Shown one piece after another: positions 1 to 14,497 of a DNA stretch of 64,000 nucleotides (its first letter is position 1; each line of letters starts with the position of its first letter). The stretch lies in the NCBI GenBank assembly GCA_025449115.1, contig JAHLKC010000123.1, positions 59,204-123,203 of the forward strand, in the 5' to 3' direction. The notes under the pieces were generated by a model. That model worked only from the letters and a program-made list of their open reading frames with translations. It searched no databases and was not told where the DNA came from. Source of the DNA: Chytridium lagenaria (taxonomy: Eukaryota; Chytridiomycota; Chytridiomycetes; Chytridiales; Chytridiaceae). The position numbers and the translations under genes were made by a program.

Positions 1-216
1 CCTTCCCCTTCTTGATATTCCACTTTCAACCCCTTCCAAATCGTCACTTCAACAATCATCACGATGCACCCAAACCTCCTGCACATAACTTTGCTGTTTA
101 TCGTTTGTCTTCACGGGCTCCTCGACACTCTGTACTGTGGGCTGGATGTCCGTTACGCTGGATGCAGTGCCCTGTGACATGCGTGCAACATAGAATTGTC
201 GTCGGTTTCTTCAGAA

Positions 217-1138
217 ATGGCTGACGAGACCCTACCTCGTCCATCCCCAACCTTCAGCACCCCATACCTTCCGTCTGCGGGATCTTGTGGAGAAACGATC
301 ATCTTCACTAGCCTACATTCGTCGAATTCATGATGGGAACTCATTCTATTTGAGTACTGTTCTTCTTACAGCTGATGATCTAGTACGGATGTTAGTAGGA
401 CGTTAAGACTGATAATAGAGTAGGCTGCGCTCTATGATACCAAACCGGCGAAAAAGAGGTCATGGCAATGGTTCTATCTTGGCTGAGTGTAGGAGGGCTG
501 TTGCCTATTTCAAATCCCATTGACTTCGTGCGGGCCATGAATGTGTTAATGTTGGAGTATGAGAATGAGACAGAGTCTAAGCAACGGATGGCGGTAATTT
601 TTATTCAAGACAAAGAAGCAAGGCTTTCTAACAAGGTTTATTTATAGCCCATGTTCCATCGGCGACAGAAATCAACAGATGACTTGTTTGGACAAGCGAC
701 GTTTATGGAGACGGGGGGTATATACTTACTTTTGAGACACCAAACCTGGGTAAGAAAGTCCCTGGCAACCGCATTTCCTTCAAATGAAAATGGTTATTCC
801 GCTGGAAGCCTTCTAACCTCATCTTTTACTTTTAAAGCCATTCGACGTTGACTTTATCCAATCCCTTTTCGCATTTTGCGACGTCATGATCGCAGCATAC
901 AGCAAATTCCTCGACAACTCCGAAGACGTCTGCAATAATGCATTCGTCGAAGCGATCCTCCGAATCGACGTTCGTGTAAAGGTACCGTATCATCGTATCC
1001 TTCCATCATTCGACGTCATTTTTTAACCCCAAATTTCTGCTTCAGAAAATCCTTATCCTCATTCTCAAAGGCCTTGACGAGCTTGCTCGATCCACGGCTC
1101 GGTCCCAAATAGCAAGCATTAACCCTCTTCTCAACTGA
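217..1138 (+). CDS. conserved eukaryotic protein of unknown function
   Basis: I do not recognise a named family, but several exons read as ordered, conserved-looking protein. They include a stretch with RLRDLVEKRSSSLAYIRRI near 260-310, one with LLPISNPIDFVRAMNVLM near 497-550, one with TDDLFGQATFMETGGIY near 675-725, and a C-terminal part with DFIQSLFAFCDVMIAAYSKF near 850-920. A clear intron runs from the GTACCG after CGTGTAAAG (about 980) to the CAG before AAAATCC (about 1045). The last exon ends in ASINPLLN and a TGA at 1136-1138. The chosen ATG at 217 lies in a favourable context; a one-base frame break near 245 joins it to the conserved part. The stop is only 7 bp before the FITM start codon. 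It is likely a soluble protein with no obvious signal peptide. Function is not inferred. Confidence 0.55.
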
Positions 1139-1145
1139 AACTATC

Positions 1146-1909
1146 ATGATCCAGCGCCCCTCCTTCCGTCTCGCCGCTTTCCATGCTGCAACCGTCACCC
1201 TAGGATCTGCATTGGAACCTCCACAATCCTATTTCTCCAATAAACATAACTCACTTAACCAACAATTTGCTAAATACGCATGGGTAATCATTTCGTATCT
1301 CTTGATAACGAATCTAATGCCATCCAAAGTTCTGGACATCGCTTTGCCTATGCTTGATCATCCCAATCGCCGCTTACCTCCAGTCAAAATGGAAGTTACA
1401 TTCGTTCCACGGATTACTGGCTAAGGCGATCGGCCGTTATATGTTTTGCTTCCTCTTCTGGTTTTTCACGACGCAGTGGATGTTTGGACCGTCTTTGCTG
1501 ACCGAATATATCAAGTATACGGGGAATGTGAAGGCGACTTCACCACCACATCCGATACATGCAGTCTTTCTGGGCGAACATGGACGGGTTTCGACATCTC
1601 AGGTCACTGCCTGTAAGTTTTACAAAAAGTATTATCCACTCAAAACTGTTCCAGCCTTCTCATGCATGCGTCTTTCATGCTCTTCGAAGAATCCGAAACT
1701 CTCCACAACCTCCCTCAAACCATCCTCGCTTCCATAGTTAGACTCCTCTCATACATATTTATTGGTCTCTGGTGGACAATGCTCCTCTCAACATCCCTCT
1801 ACTTCCATACGTTTCAAGAAAAACTCATCGGAACGGGTTTGGCATGGGGTTCTGGCTAGTCTTTTACGGTAGGGTGTTCCGATGGATCGGCCTTTCATCA
1901 CCAAGTTGA
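1146..1909 (+). CDS. FIT family ER membrane protein (FITM2/Scs3-like)
   Basis: Fat-storage-inducing transmembrane proteins are multispan ER proteins that act as acyl-CoA diphosphatases and support lipid-droplet and phospholipid homeostasis. Visible hallmarks are the N-terminal SYFSNKHNSLNQQFAKYAW segment (FIT consensus S-Y-F-S-N-K-R-N-x-L-N), the central TGFDISGHC motif carrying the first catalytic His, and LYFHTFQEK carrying the second. Several hydrophobic spans separate these. Introns interrupt the middle of the gene; one ends shortly before FLMHASFMLFEE. Near 1840 the frame must shift by one base (one T apparently missing in GGGTTTGG) to continue as FGMGFWLVFYGRVFRW and stop at 1907-1909. 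Without that shift the protein ends early at 1859. It lies 7 bp downstream of the preceding gene and converges with CCT1, with 11 bp between the stop codons. Confidence 0.82.
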
Positions 1910-1920
1910 ACTCAAATGAA

Positions 1921-4003
1921 TCAGTGGCCTCCGTGGGGGTCCTCTTCGGGCCTGTCAGGGTTGATCTTGATCATATCGCTGTGAATAAAGTGTTAGACAA
2001 TTTTGAAAAGAACGAGGAAATCTTACTCAATCCTGAGAAGGGCGATGGCAGCTTCAGTGGCCGCCTTGAGCGACTTGACTTTTGACAGAGCAGGCTCCAA
2101 GATACCCGCGTGAAGATTATCTCTCACCTGTCCCTTGATCAAGTCAAGACCGTACCTAAATTAATTTGTGATTAATCAAGCAATTGGCGAAAGAAATACA
2201 GAAAAAAAACAAAACATACCACTTCAACGCCTGCTTTTCAACAGATGTTTGGGAAGCATTATGGTAAGCCCTCAACTTGGAAACAAGGTCCGTTGAGTCC
2301 TTCGCAGCGTTCACCGCCAAAGTTCTTGGGAATGACAAGCAGAGCCTGTGCATATTCGGCAATAGCCAGCTGCTCCCTGGATCCCTTCAATCGTTAAACA
2401 AGGCCGGACAAAACTTCATCTTACCACAGAGGTAGCAAAGTTCTCCAAATAAATAGAAAGAGCCGTCTCAACGCACCACCTCCGGGAACAACGTTGTTGC
2501 TCTCCAAGGTACGTTTCACGCACAAAGACAGTCGTGAATGGAGCGCTCCATTTCGTCCAACATAAAGTCGTTTGCTCCGCGGAGAATGAGGGAGGCAGAG
2601 GAATGAACTTTAGTACCCTTGACCAAGATACACTCATCGTCGGAAATACGCTCCTGGACAACTTCCTCTGCTGTCCAATGTAAGACGGATCAAAGTCTCC
2701 TCGCCCTCCAAGTTTGCAAGTGTCGAAATAAAGGTTGCTTTATAAGTAATCAGTTTGAGAAAAAAGACATAAAAATGAACGTCATAAACTCACCTCCAGT
2801 AGCCTTGGCAATTCTCTTCCAAGTCCTCCTTCTTTACCCTACGGACCGCCATACAACCAGCCTCAACGAAAAGCTTCAGCAGCAAAGATCGTCAATCCCC
2901 TTCGTTGTCATAACGACATTGACGCCGGTACTGAGAATCTCTTAATCCTGTCAGTGGTATTTCGATCTCGCTTGAAAAGAAAGTTAGCACATAAAGTCCA
3001 TATCAAAAGCAGGTTCTAACCGGCGACGAATGTCCTCGAGCTTGTTAGGGGTCATCGATGACTATGTTGACACCCAGACTCATGCGGTATTTTTGTAAGT
3101 TGATATCCAAGCAGCAATCTTTGCACCAACAATTTTGGTCTTGATAGCTTAAGCAAATTAAATACGTGTTCCAAGAACTTCCTGAAATACCTTGCGACGC
3201 AACAGTGCAGTTAACAGCGTAGCCATGAACCAACATGGACTCCTTGACAGACTTTCCGTGAGCCTTCAAGATGTTGATAGCCTTAACGGGGTAACGGTCA
3301 CCCTTTGCGGTCGAATTCTTCACCGCAAGCATCGCATCAACCACCATGTTTGAGAAAAAAGTCCTCGTCACTAAAAACACTTAATTATATCCAAACCATC
3401 AATATCCACCTTCCAATTATCTTAGATGACATGCTAGTTTTCGCAACATTGATGAGACACTCGCGACCAAGTGTATCCACTTCGTTGTCATTTGGTCAAT
3501 AATGAATTTGACCGCTTCCTTGCTCGCCAAGCGGTAGCCAGAAATAATTGTAGTAGGGTGGATCCTGTTCTTGACTAGTTCGTTTGCACGGCGCAAGAGC
3601 TCCGCGGCAATGATAACTACAGATGTGGTTCCGTCTCCGACCTCCTTGTCCTGCTGCTGAGCAAGTTCGACCAACACCTTGGCTGCAGGGTGTTCAACCT
3701 CCAAAAGCCGAAGAATGGTCGCTCCGTCGTTTGAGATGGTAACGTCCTAATTCAAGCGGTTAGAAGGATGCTACTCGCTGCCGTGAAGAAGCTATGCTCG
3801 CTTACACCAATGTCATCGACCAACATCTTGTCCAAACCGACTGGACCAAGCGACGACTTTACAATATTCGCAATGGATTGCGCAGCGAGGACTGTCCATG
3901 GCATGCGTTAGAAGCAACCTCCCAGACAAGCTTACCATTCTGGTTACGGATATCCGCTCCCGTGTCCTCTGACCTCCAATGGACAATGTTTGTTCAGACA
4001 TGA
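1921..4003 (-). CDS. CCT1: T-complex protein 1 subunit alpha (CCT1)
   Basis: Alpha subunit of the cytosolic TRiC/CCT chaperonin, which folds actin, tubulin and other proteins in an ATP-dependent double ring. Recognisable segments in order are [17 protein letters not shown], then [17 protein letters not shown] (the GDGTT ATP-site motif), then [57 protein letters not shown], and a C-terminus ending HGGH. The GDGTT motif and HGK-x-ESML pattern fit the alpha subunit. At least six introns are present; the first is 44 bp (3892-3935), and the last restores [12 protein letters not shown]. The start is [13 protein letters not shown] at 4003. One-base losses are inferred near 3967, 2520 and 2470, each restoring the family sequence. 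Length is as expected for CCT1 (about 550 residues). Confidence 0.93.
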
Positions 4004-4425
4004 GGTGTGTGTTGAGTGTGTTGATGCTTCTTTTTTCTGCCTGAAATTCAATTCTTAAATTGAGAGGGGTTTTGCTGAAATTCCGACATTTGCGCATGGT
4101 GGAGCCCAATGTCACAACAGCATGAACATCATCATGAACCGTCGATCACCAGCAGCGGCATGAGGGCATTAAATGCTCCACCACCTTATCCGACAGATGA
4201 CGATCAGGATGTAATGACTGGATGAGGGAGCATGGACCACATCATCGGCATCCATGAGTTAGTTTGAACTGAGGCTTCATAGAGCTAATTATCAACTATC
4301 AACTGCAGTTTCTTTCGCTATCGCAAAATACTTTGCAAACAAACTTGATCGGCCCTCACACAGTCTCGTCCAGTTCTAAGGTGAGTCGTCTACATAATCT
4401 TTTTCTTGACTAAACCACGTCACAG
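4004..4425. other. divergent 5' region between CCT1 and the Ugo1-like gene
   Basis: This stretch separates the CCT1 start from the first exon I can support for the carrier. It contains a short ATG-initiated reading frame at 4160 (MRALNAPPPYPTDDDQDV) that could be the carrier's first exon or an upstream ORF. A GTGAGT at 4381 paired with CACAG at 4425 looks like an intron in the 5' part of the carrier transcript. No other gene is visible. Confidence 0.4.
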
Positions 4426-5718
4426 CAAATAGAATTCCGTCCCAAATCAACATACTACGATTCCTCAACCCTCGCAAATCCCTATCTCTCCGAAGACGAA
4501 CCCACTCTAGATGGCAACGACAGTTTTGAAACGGTATCGATTCCCACCATTATCAATTTATTAGAATAACAGGCATCTGAAGTTCCAACGATTCCGAAAA
4601 GGACGGATTCACCGATGTAAAGTCCCAACAAAAACCCGAGAACGGTCTTCCTAGCGATTTCGGCAAACAATCCGGCGCAGACTTGAGTGGATATCTTGTT
4701 CGTACGGGCATGGGGTGAATGACCCGACACGACCACCTTTCGAAACATCTGTTGCTGGTTTGTCGTCAAGCAGTGCAATGCGGGCATTGACACGATTGAG
4801 ATATGAAGGATTTTCTCCATATGGAAAGGTTTGTGGTTCATATTCCTTCATCAGATACTGAACGTTTTCAGGGTGTCAGGCGCTATGGTTTCACGACATA
4901 GGATCCATGCTCCTTCAACCAAATGTGGAGAACTTGGTGAACGATGCTTTGGGGTTGCAGTTTGAAGTTATTCCGTTGACACATGTTGAAAATGTTATGC
5001 CTTATTTATTTGCACTCGCATCAAGCTACACTATTACGGAGGTACTATTAAGTCCCTTGGAGTTGGTTCGAACAAGGTTAATATTCACATTATCTTCTTT
5101 TCCTTTTCGTCTTTTCATTCCGTTCTCGGTCATTTACTACTGCATCTCTCGGTTTTACTAATGGAGCTGGTTCTTTTATCAAGATTAATTGCACAGACTC
5201 TCCATCCGGTTCATAGGAAGTACTATGGCACGGGCGATTGTTTGAGGAAAATTGTCGAAGAAGAAGGATTGTCCCAGTTATACTTCAACCGCGCTCTACT
5301 ACCTACAGTCTTACACTACGGGATTCAATCCATCTTCCGATTTGGCACACAACTTGTGCTGGAGAGGACCTTCAACCTTTCTTCCGAGGAAAACCCGATT
5401 TTATACCAACTCTCCGAATTCGCCCTCAAATCGCTTGAAATCCTCGTCACAATGCCTCTCGAGACAGTTCGACGAAGAATGTACTGTCAGTTGCGCAAAT
5501 ACACGGATAAACCTCTGGAAACGGTAGTATCGTGCAACAAAATTCCTTATACTGGGATGATTGATTGTATGGGTCGGCTGATGACGGAGGAGGAAGTGTC
5601 GAGGGGGAAGAAAAATAAGGAGAAACCTTCTTGGTCTCTGGGGCCGCTGTATAGGGGTCTACGGTTAAGGCTGTTTGCGAATGCGTCTATTATCTTTCTT
5701 AGAATTTTTACTCAATAA
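4426..5718 (+). CDS. Ugo1/SLC25A46-like mitochondrial outer-membrane carrier (5' end unresolved)
   Basis: The C-terminal half has two mitochondrial-carrier signatures: SPLELVRTRLIAQ, then TMPLETVRRRMYCQLR, with EEEGLSQLYFNRALLPTVL between them. The P-x-E-x-V-R form and the long, poorly conserved N-terminal region (near 4640-4800, GADLSGYLVRTGMG and NDPTRPPFETSVAG) fit Ugo1/SLC25A46. This is a degenerate carrier of the outer membrane that links fusion GTPases; the assignment rests on family resemblance. An intron (about 5079-5184) splits ELVRTR from LIAQ. A one-base loss near 4715 breaks the frame in the N-terminal part. The start codon is not certain. The stop at 5716-5718 is 4 bp before the SYS1 ATG. 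Confidence 0.7.
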
Positions 5719-5722
5719 AACC

Positions 5723-6380
5723 ATGAGTTTTCGTCAGAATGCTTTTGATCCCACTTATATTGTATCGCAGATAGGTAGAGCGTTTGGTGGTTGAAGACTC
5801 TATGCTGAAAGTGCCCTTTTGGTAGTTTGCTTACAGGCGACATACTACGTGTGTCTAGCGGCAACTATTGTTTGTCTGGATCTGCTGATAGGAGCGCCCA
5901 TCTCGTTGCATCAGCTTCTATGGCACAAGGAGATCACTACATCAAACGTTGTGGTAAGAGGATAAAGCTTCTGAGTTAGCTAATATTCCAAGGGATGGAC
6001 TTTGATGTTGTCATTTCTGATCAGCTCGCTGTTGTGGTGAGTTTGCCATCCCAAGAACAATATCTCAGAAGTTAACCTTATAAAACGTCAGCGCCTACTT
6101 TCAAGTGTTCATTGTTCAACGAGCAAAGCTATGCTTTGACTTTACTTGCACCCTTCACGCCTTTCATCTTATCGCCACAAGCCTTTACTCCGCATCCATT
6201 CCATTATCGTTCACATGGTGGAGTCTCAGCATTGTTTCAATTTTGATCATGTCACTCGGAGCCGAATACCTATGCATGCAGGAAGAGCTTAAGCCTATTA
6301 AAGTTGGAAGCTCATCTCAAAGCTCTGGAGGAGATCGTATTGAATTACGACATTTGAGTCAAAGCCATGATGATGATTAA
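5723..6380 (+). CDS. SYS1: Golgi membrane protein SYS1
   Basis: Sys1 is a four-span Golgi protein that recruits the Arf-like GTPase Arl3/ARFRP1 for trans-Golgi trafficking. The N-terminus reads MSFRQNAFDPTYIVSQI, matching the family's F-x-x-x-x-W/F-D-P-x-x-I-x-S-Q-I start. Later exons give ATYYVCLAATIVCLDLL, then QRAKLCFDFTCTLHAFHL (family: K-x-C-L-D-F-T-x-T-x-H), then SIPLSFTWWSLSIVSI and GAEYLCMQEELKPI. Introns lie around 5776-5834, 5951-6025 and 6037-6090. The tail is Ser/Asp-rich. The whole 5' UTR must lie inside, or be spliced over, the upstream carrier gene, because only 4 bp separate the two reading frames. Confidence in identity is high. Confidence 0.9.
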
Positions 6381-6482
6381 CTTGGGCAAGTGCCATAATC
6401 ACGAGCATATTCAATGTATAAAGGAACCTCTTTGAACTTCACTTTGTCTTTATTATAAACATGTTGATCTTTCGCTGCTTCA

Positions 6483-7527
<1,045 letters not shown>

Positions 7528-7617
7528 TTTTGTGGAAGATGTGAGGTTTTGTAAGAGTTTCAAGTTTTTCACTAGAGATTTTTATTGCAAAGATACGGCA
7601 ACAGACAATTACTGAAT

Positions 7618-10742
<3,125 letters not shown>

Positions 10743-10764
10743 ACTGAAAAAATATTAACAGAAA

Positions 10765-11485
10765 ATGAATCGCTTGAGACCAGTGTCGAGTCTGCTGAGG
10801 ATGCAACGGGGGTTGGCGTCGTCAACGGTCAAGCCGGGGATGTCGGATATGCTGAGGCCGATCCTGCAGCCATTCAGTTATATTAGGTCCAAGATGGATA
10901 GAATTGATAATGCGAGGGATGCTTATGAGAGTTGCTCAAAGCAGTTTAGCGAGGAGAATCACCTTTTGTCAAGTTTGTTAGAAGCTTAGTGCCATTCTTA
11001 CATTCTGCTAGAATACCCTTTGAAGGATGAGTTTCCGTTGTGGTTTTCAGTCACCGTTCTGCATATGTGGATGCTCAACGCTCGGTTAAGGACTGAGGGG
11101 CGGGATGGAGCAGAGTTGAAGCAGGAGATTTTTAACATACTGTGGCTGGACGTTGAGATTCGTTTGAACAAGGCTGGGGTGAGCTGCATGCAATTCATTG
11201 GATAATATTGATCACTTTATTAGATTAAAACCAAACTTGGAGCTATCGTCAGTGAGTTGATGAGTTCCTATTACGGTCAATCTCTAGCGTATGATGAGGG
11301 ACTGTCTCAAGGAGATGCCATATTTGCTGCTGCATTATGGAGGTATAAAACTACATGTTCTCGCAATGCTGATTCTCCTTCAGAAATGTCTTTCAAATGG
11401 TGACGTCTCAGCAGCTGATCTTCAAAAACTCATGATATACGTCCGCCAACAACTGCAATATCTGACTCGAATCAAAACATATTAA
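10765..11485 (+). CDS. CBP3: ubiquinol-cytochrome c chaperone (Cbp3/UQCC1)
   Basis: Mitochondrial assembly factor for cytochrome b and complex III (Ubiq_cyt_C_chap domain). The N-terminus (MNRLRPVSSLLRMQRGLASS) is Arg/Ser-rich, like a mitochondrial presequence. The domain core is visible as FPLWFSVTVLHMWMLNARLR, then LKQEIFNILWLDVEIRLNKAG, then IVSELMSSYYGQSLAYDEGL and ALWR. The C-terminus runs DVSAADLQKLMIYVRQQLQY. Introns lie near 10960-11030, 11178-11225 and 11342-11382. A one-base loss near 11394, just after the last acceptor, breaks the frame. The protein is about 200 residues, near the family size. Confidence 0.85.
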
Positions 11486-12195
11486 ATCCATCAGAGTATC
11501 CCGTCTTCAAACAGCTTTAATACAACATTCACGTCTATTTACTTTTTGGATAATTTTTTTCCTAGATATGATCGTAAATATACATTTCTTTTTCATGGGG
11601 CTCGTTGAAAGTGGGGATTTGGCTTGGTTTTGGCGTCATCGTCTTCGAATGTCTGCTTTTTTTTGCCATTGAGACGCGTGTGTCAACAAAGATATGTACA
11701 TAGGGACCAGTAAGGTTGCACCCACGAAAAAAAGGCGAAGGGTTTGAGGGGGTATGCAAAGCATTTGAACTTTATCCACGTTAGAATAAACAAAGAGAAT
11801 TCATGTTGATAAAACCAAAAACATCACGTCTATACTTCACTATCAGTGCATAAAAGCCGCGGTCAACAAAATGAGATGATACTGTTTTTATTTAATAAAC
11901 GCGTTTGACGCATACGTAAGGAAAACAACTAGAAATGATGAAGAGATTGTACGATGCGATAAAGAGGTGAAAAAGGAGTATGTGACGAAAAAGGGGCTTG
12001 ATTAAAGGGGTGGAATTAAAAGGCAAAAATGAGTATGCGAGGTTAAAGGGGTTCGATTAAGAGGGGAGATGAAAAGGTAAAAAAATGAGCATGCGAGGTG
12101 AAATGGGTTCGATTAAGAAAGGGTTGGAATGAAAAAACGTCAAAAACTGAATACGTGAGTTGACAAAAAAAAACAAACAAACAAAAAAAATTCCA
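11486..12195. other. intergenic region, A-rich, with a short minisatellite
   Basis: This 0.7 kb between the 3' ends of CBP3 and the GT4 gene has no supportable gene. It is rich in A/T runs and contains a three-copy tandem repeat (listed separately). Both flanking genes converge here, so it holds their 3' untranslated regions and terminators. Confidence 0.6.
11976..12140. repeat. 55-56 bp minisatellite, three imperfect copies
   Basis: Copies begin at 11976, 12031 and 12087. Each starts GAGTATG or GAGCATG, followed by a CGAGGT-like segment, a GGGGTTCGATTAA-like core and a GGAATGAAAA-like end. Divergence between copies is moderate. It lies just beyond the 3' end of the GT4 gene. Confidence 0.8.
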
Positions 12196-13981
12196 TCACA
12201 TCTTTTTCCCCTCTCCATCCACAATCCACTCATACATTCTCAATAAATCCCTCACAGCACTCTTAACACTAAACCCATTGACCGCCACCCGTCTCGCAAC
12301 GCGTCTCGCCATCCCGCCATCCGCCAACACGCGTCCAAGTCGAGCCGCATAATCGTCCATATCGTTTTCTTGAAACATCCAGCCGTCAATCATGCGGTAG
12401 ACGGTGGCAAAGGCGCCTGCGCGGACAACGATGGAGGGGGTGCCGCAGGACATGGCTTCGGCGACGGTGAAACCAAAACTGGGAGGAGAGGTTAGAGGGG
12501 AGGGAATGAGGGAAATGATAAGGTGGGGGATGGGGGATGAGGTTAATGATAAGAAGGGGGATGGGAAATGAGGTATAACGACAAGGAGGGGAATGGGAAA
12601 TAAGGTAAAACGACAAAAAGGGAAATGAGTAAAGAATGGAGGGTGGACTTACGTTTCAGATCCAGAGGCGCTGACAAAAGCATCGACACGAGAATAATAA
12701 GTAGCAATATCCTTTTCATCATGAATCATTCCAGCAAACACCACTCTAAATTTCCGTCCATTGACGAATCCATCAGCATACCTTCCCAACACTTTTTCCC
12801 CATCATCCACATGGACGTGAACATTCTCCCGTCCAACGACTTCAACGGCGAGAGATTCGAGAAGGGGTTTCTGGGGTCCATCTCCGACAATGACGAGGGT
12901 GGTGGTGAGGAGGGTGGGATGACGGAGGGCGGTGATGAGGAATTCCACATTTTTCTCGGGGGCCAGACGACCAACGTAGAGGAGGACGGGGGAGGAGGTG
13001 GCGGGGTGGTGATGGAGAGAGTCGGCGTGGGTCATGGGGGTGGAGGTGCAGGAGGCGCCTGAGGCGGGGAGAAGGGAAGGTGGGATGGGGAGCGGGGGTG
13101 CAGTGGGTTCGTCGTCAATGGGGTGGTAGTGTTGTGGTGTGGGACGGAAAATGTCTGTGTTTAGGCCGGATTTCATGTAATGGATTCTCTTTGAAAACTT
13201 GAAGACGGGCCAATCTGCTGTTTTCGAGGGGATGCCGACGACGTCTGCGAACCAGACGAGGGGGATAAAGTAGAGGAATGAGTAGATGCCTTCGAGGAAC
13301 ATGATGAGGATTTTGTTGTCGCCAAAGTAGAAGCGGGAGTAGTATTCGAGGAGGACGTGGTAGGAGACGTAGATTTTGACGCCACGGAGCTTGAAAATGG
13401 GGAGGAGAAAGACAAAGGCGAGACAGAGGGGGGAGACAACGTGGACAATGTCATAAGGGATTTCTTCAAAAAAGTTGAAGAGTTGAAAGAGGAGGGAGAG
13501 TGGTGGAAAGATGAACATTCTACGTATTCATTAGGTTGAAGAAGAAGAACAAAAGTTAGTTGGAAGAACAAGATGATCATTCCATCAAATACTGATTATT
13601 GCTTATATACCTTTGAGCAGGGTAAAAGATGTTGGGAGCACTGTAGACAACGACATCAGCGTCGGTGCCATGTGGCCCCATCACAGTGACATCATGTCCA
13701 TTCTCACGGTACCCCTGGGCAAGGTTCTTGCACCTGTTTGCAATACCTGAGACGAATGGAGGAAGGTACTCTGTTGCAAGAAGGATGCGAAGAGGCCGGT
13801 TGGATCTATTTGTACAGAGGGATTGGATGGATGGATGGATGGATGGATTAGCTGTTGAAGCAAGTAGTTTTGAAAGTATGGCATGTGTCCATAGCAAGAC
13901 TTACTGTTTCATTGCTGAAGAGCAGTAATAGTCGTCATCCTCTCGATGATGATGTTGTTGATGATCCACAGTAGCAGCCAT
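12196..13981 (-). CDS. GT4 glycosyltransferase, sulfoquinovosyltransferase (SQD2)-like
   Basis: A GT-B fold family 4 glycosyltransferase. The N-terminal domain has RILLATEYLPPFVSGIANRC and GHDVTVMGPHG, then DIVHVVSPL and VKIYVSYHVLLEYYSRFYFG. The nucleotide-sugar domain has LLYVGRLAPEKNVEFLITAL, TLVIVGDGPQKPLLE, VVFAGMIHDEKDIATYYS and the E-x7-E motif SETFGFTVAEAMSCGTPSIV. The layout and the FxSG-x-x-NR start resemble plant and bacterial SQD2, which makes sulfoquinovosyl-diacylglycerol; other GT4 lipid glycosyltransferases look similar, so substrate is unproven. Start MAATVDHQQHHH at 13981. Three introns are well supported: one after MKQ with a (GGAT)n run, one before MFIFPP, and a GA-rich one of about 180 bp splitting SET from FGFT. 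No clear transmembrane anchor. Confidence 0.8.
13826..13849. repeat. (GGAT)n microsatellite in an intron
   Basis: About six perfect tetranucleotide copies lie within the first intron of the GT4 gene. Confidence 0.85.
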
Positions 13982-14497
13982 CCCTGATGTTCCTACTCGT
14001 TTCTTTCTTTCTTGTGTGTTGATGTGTGTTTGATGCAGATAGTATTAATTAATAAATAGACAAAAAATTAATAAATTTTTCATCCTCATTCTTTTTTTGG
14101 ACGTTTTCATTTTCATTTTAATTTTGTTTTTATTTGACACTCAATTGTTAATAGTTTATTATTTGACACTCAACTGTGAGTATATTAAATACTCTCTGAA
14201 TGCGTGTGAGTTGGTGGATACTTGGTGAACGGCACAGTTTAGTTACCTTGGGTCGATGGTGGAATTGCGCTTGAGCCCAGTGTCGAGTGCTGAGGATGTA
14301 ATTGGGGATAGCGTCGTCAACTGTCAAGTTGTGCCTTCCAAAATGGACAACCTTGTATGACGCCAGAAGCTTACCGCACGGCGTCCATCTCAAACGGCTC
14401 ACGACAACGTGCTATTGACTTCAACGTGATGGTATCAATAAAACTGTCTGCCAACTTCCCTCGAAAGCTTCCAACCGGTCTCTAGTCCGCACACACC
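13982..14497. other. divergent intergenic region, GT4 / M15 peptidase
   Basis: Apart from the duplicate fragment listed separately, it contains an AT-rich stretch (14040-14160) with a repeated TTATTTGACACTCAA element near 14133 and 14158. It should carry the promoters of both divergent genes. Confidence 0.45.
14190..14345. pseudogene. decayed duplicate of the VPS34/CBP3 boundary
   Basis: About 155 bp resemble two separate pieces of the window joined together. The first part, ACTCTCTGAATGCGTGT onward to GGTGGAATTGCG, matches VPS34 coding sequence around 10510-10578. The second, CTTGAGCCCAGTGTCGAG to GTCGTCAACTGTCAAG, matches the start of the CBP3 coding exon around 10771-10845. The intervening 10579-10770, including both start codons, is missing. 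Small insertions and substitutions break both reading frames. It is non-functional debris just upstream of the M15 peptidase gene, and may contribute to that gene's 5' region. Confidence 0.82.

Noticed and set aside
4482..4851. Two antisense open frames over the Ugo1-like gene
   Set aside because: They run opposite to the coding frames of the carrier, and the plus strand here reads as its N-terminal region after one frame correction.
12625..13062. Plus-strand Gly/Glu-rich 145-codon frame
   Set aside because: Mirror image of the Pro/Ser-rich linker and nucleotide-sugar domain of the GT4 gene on the other strand.
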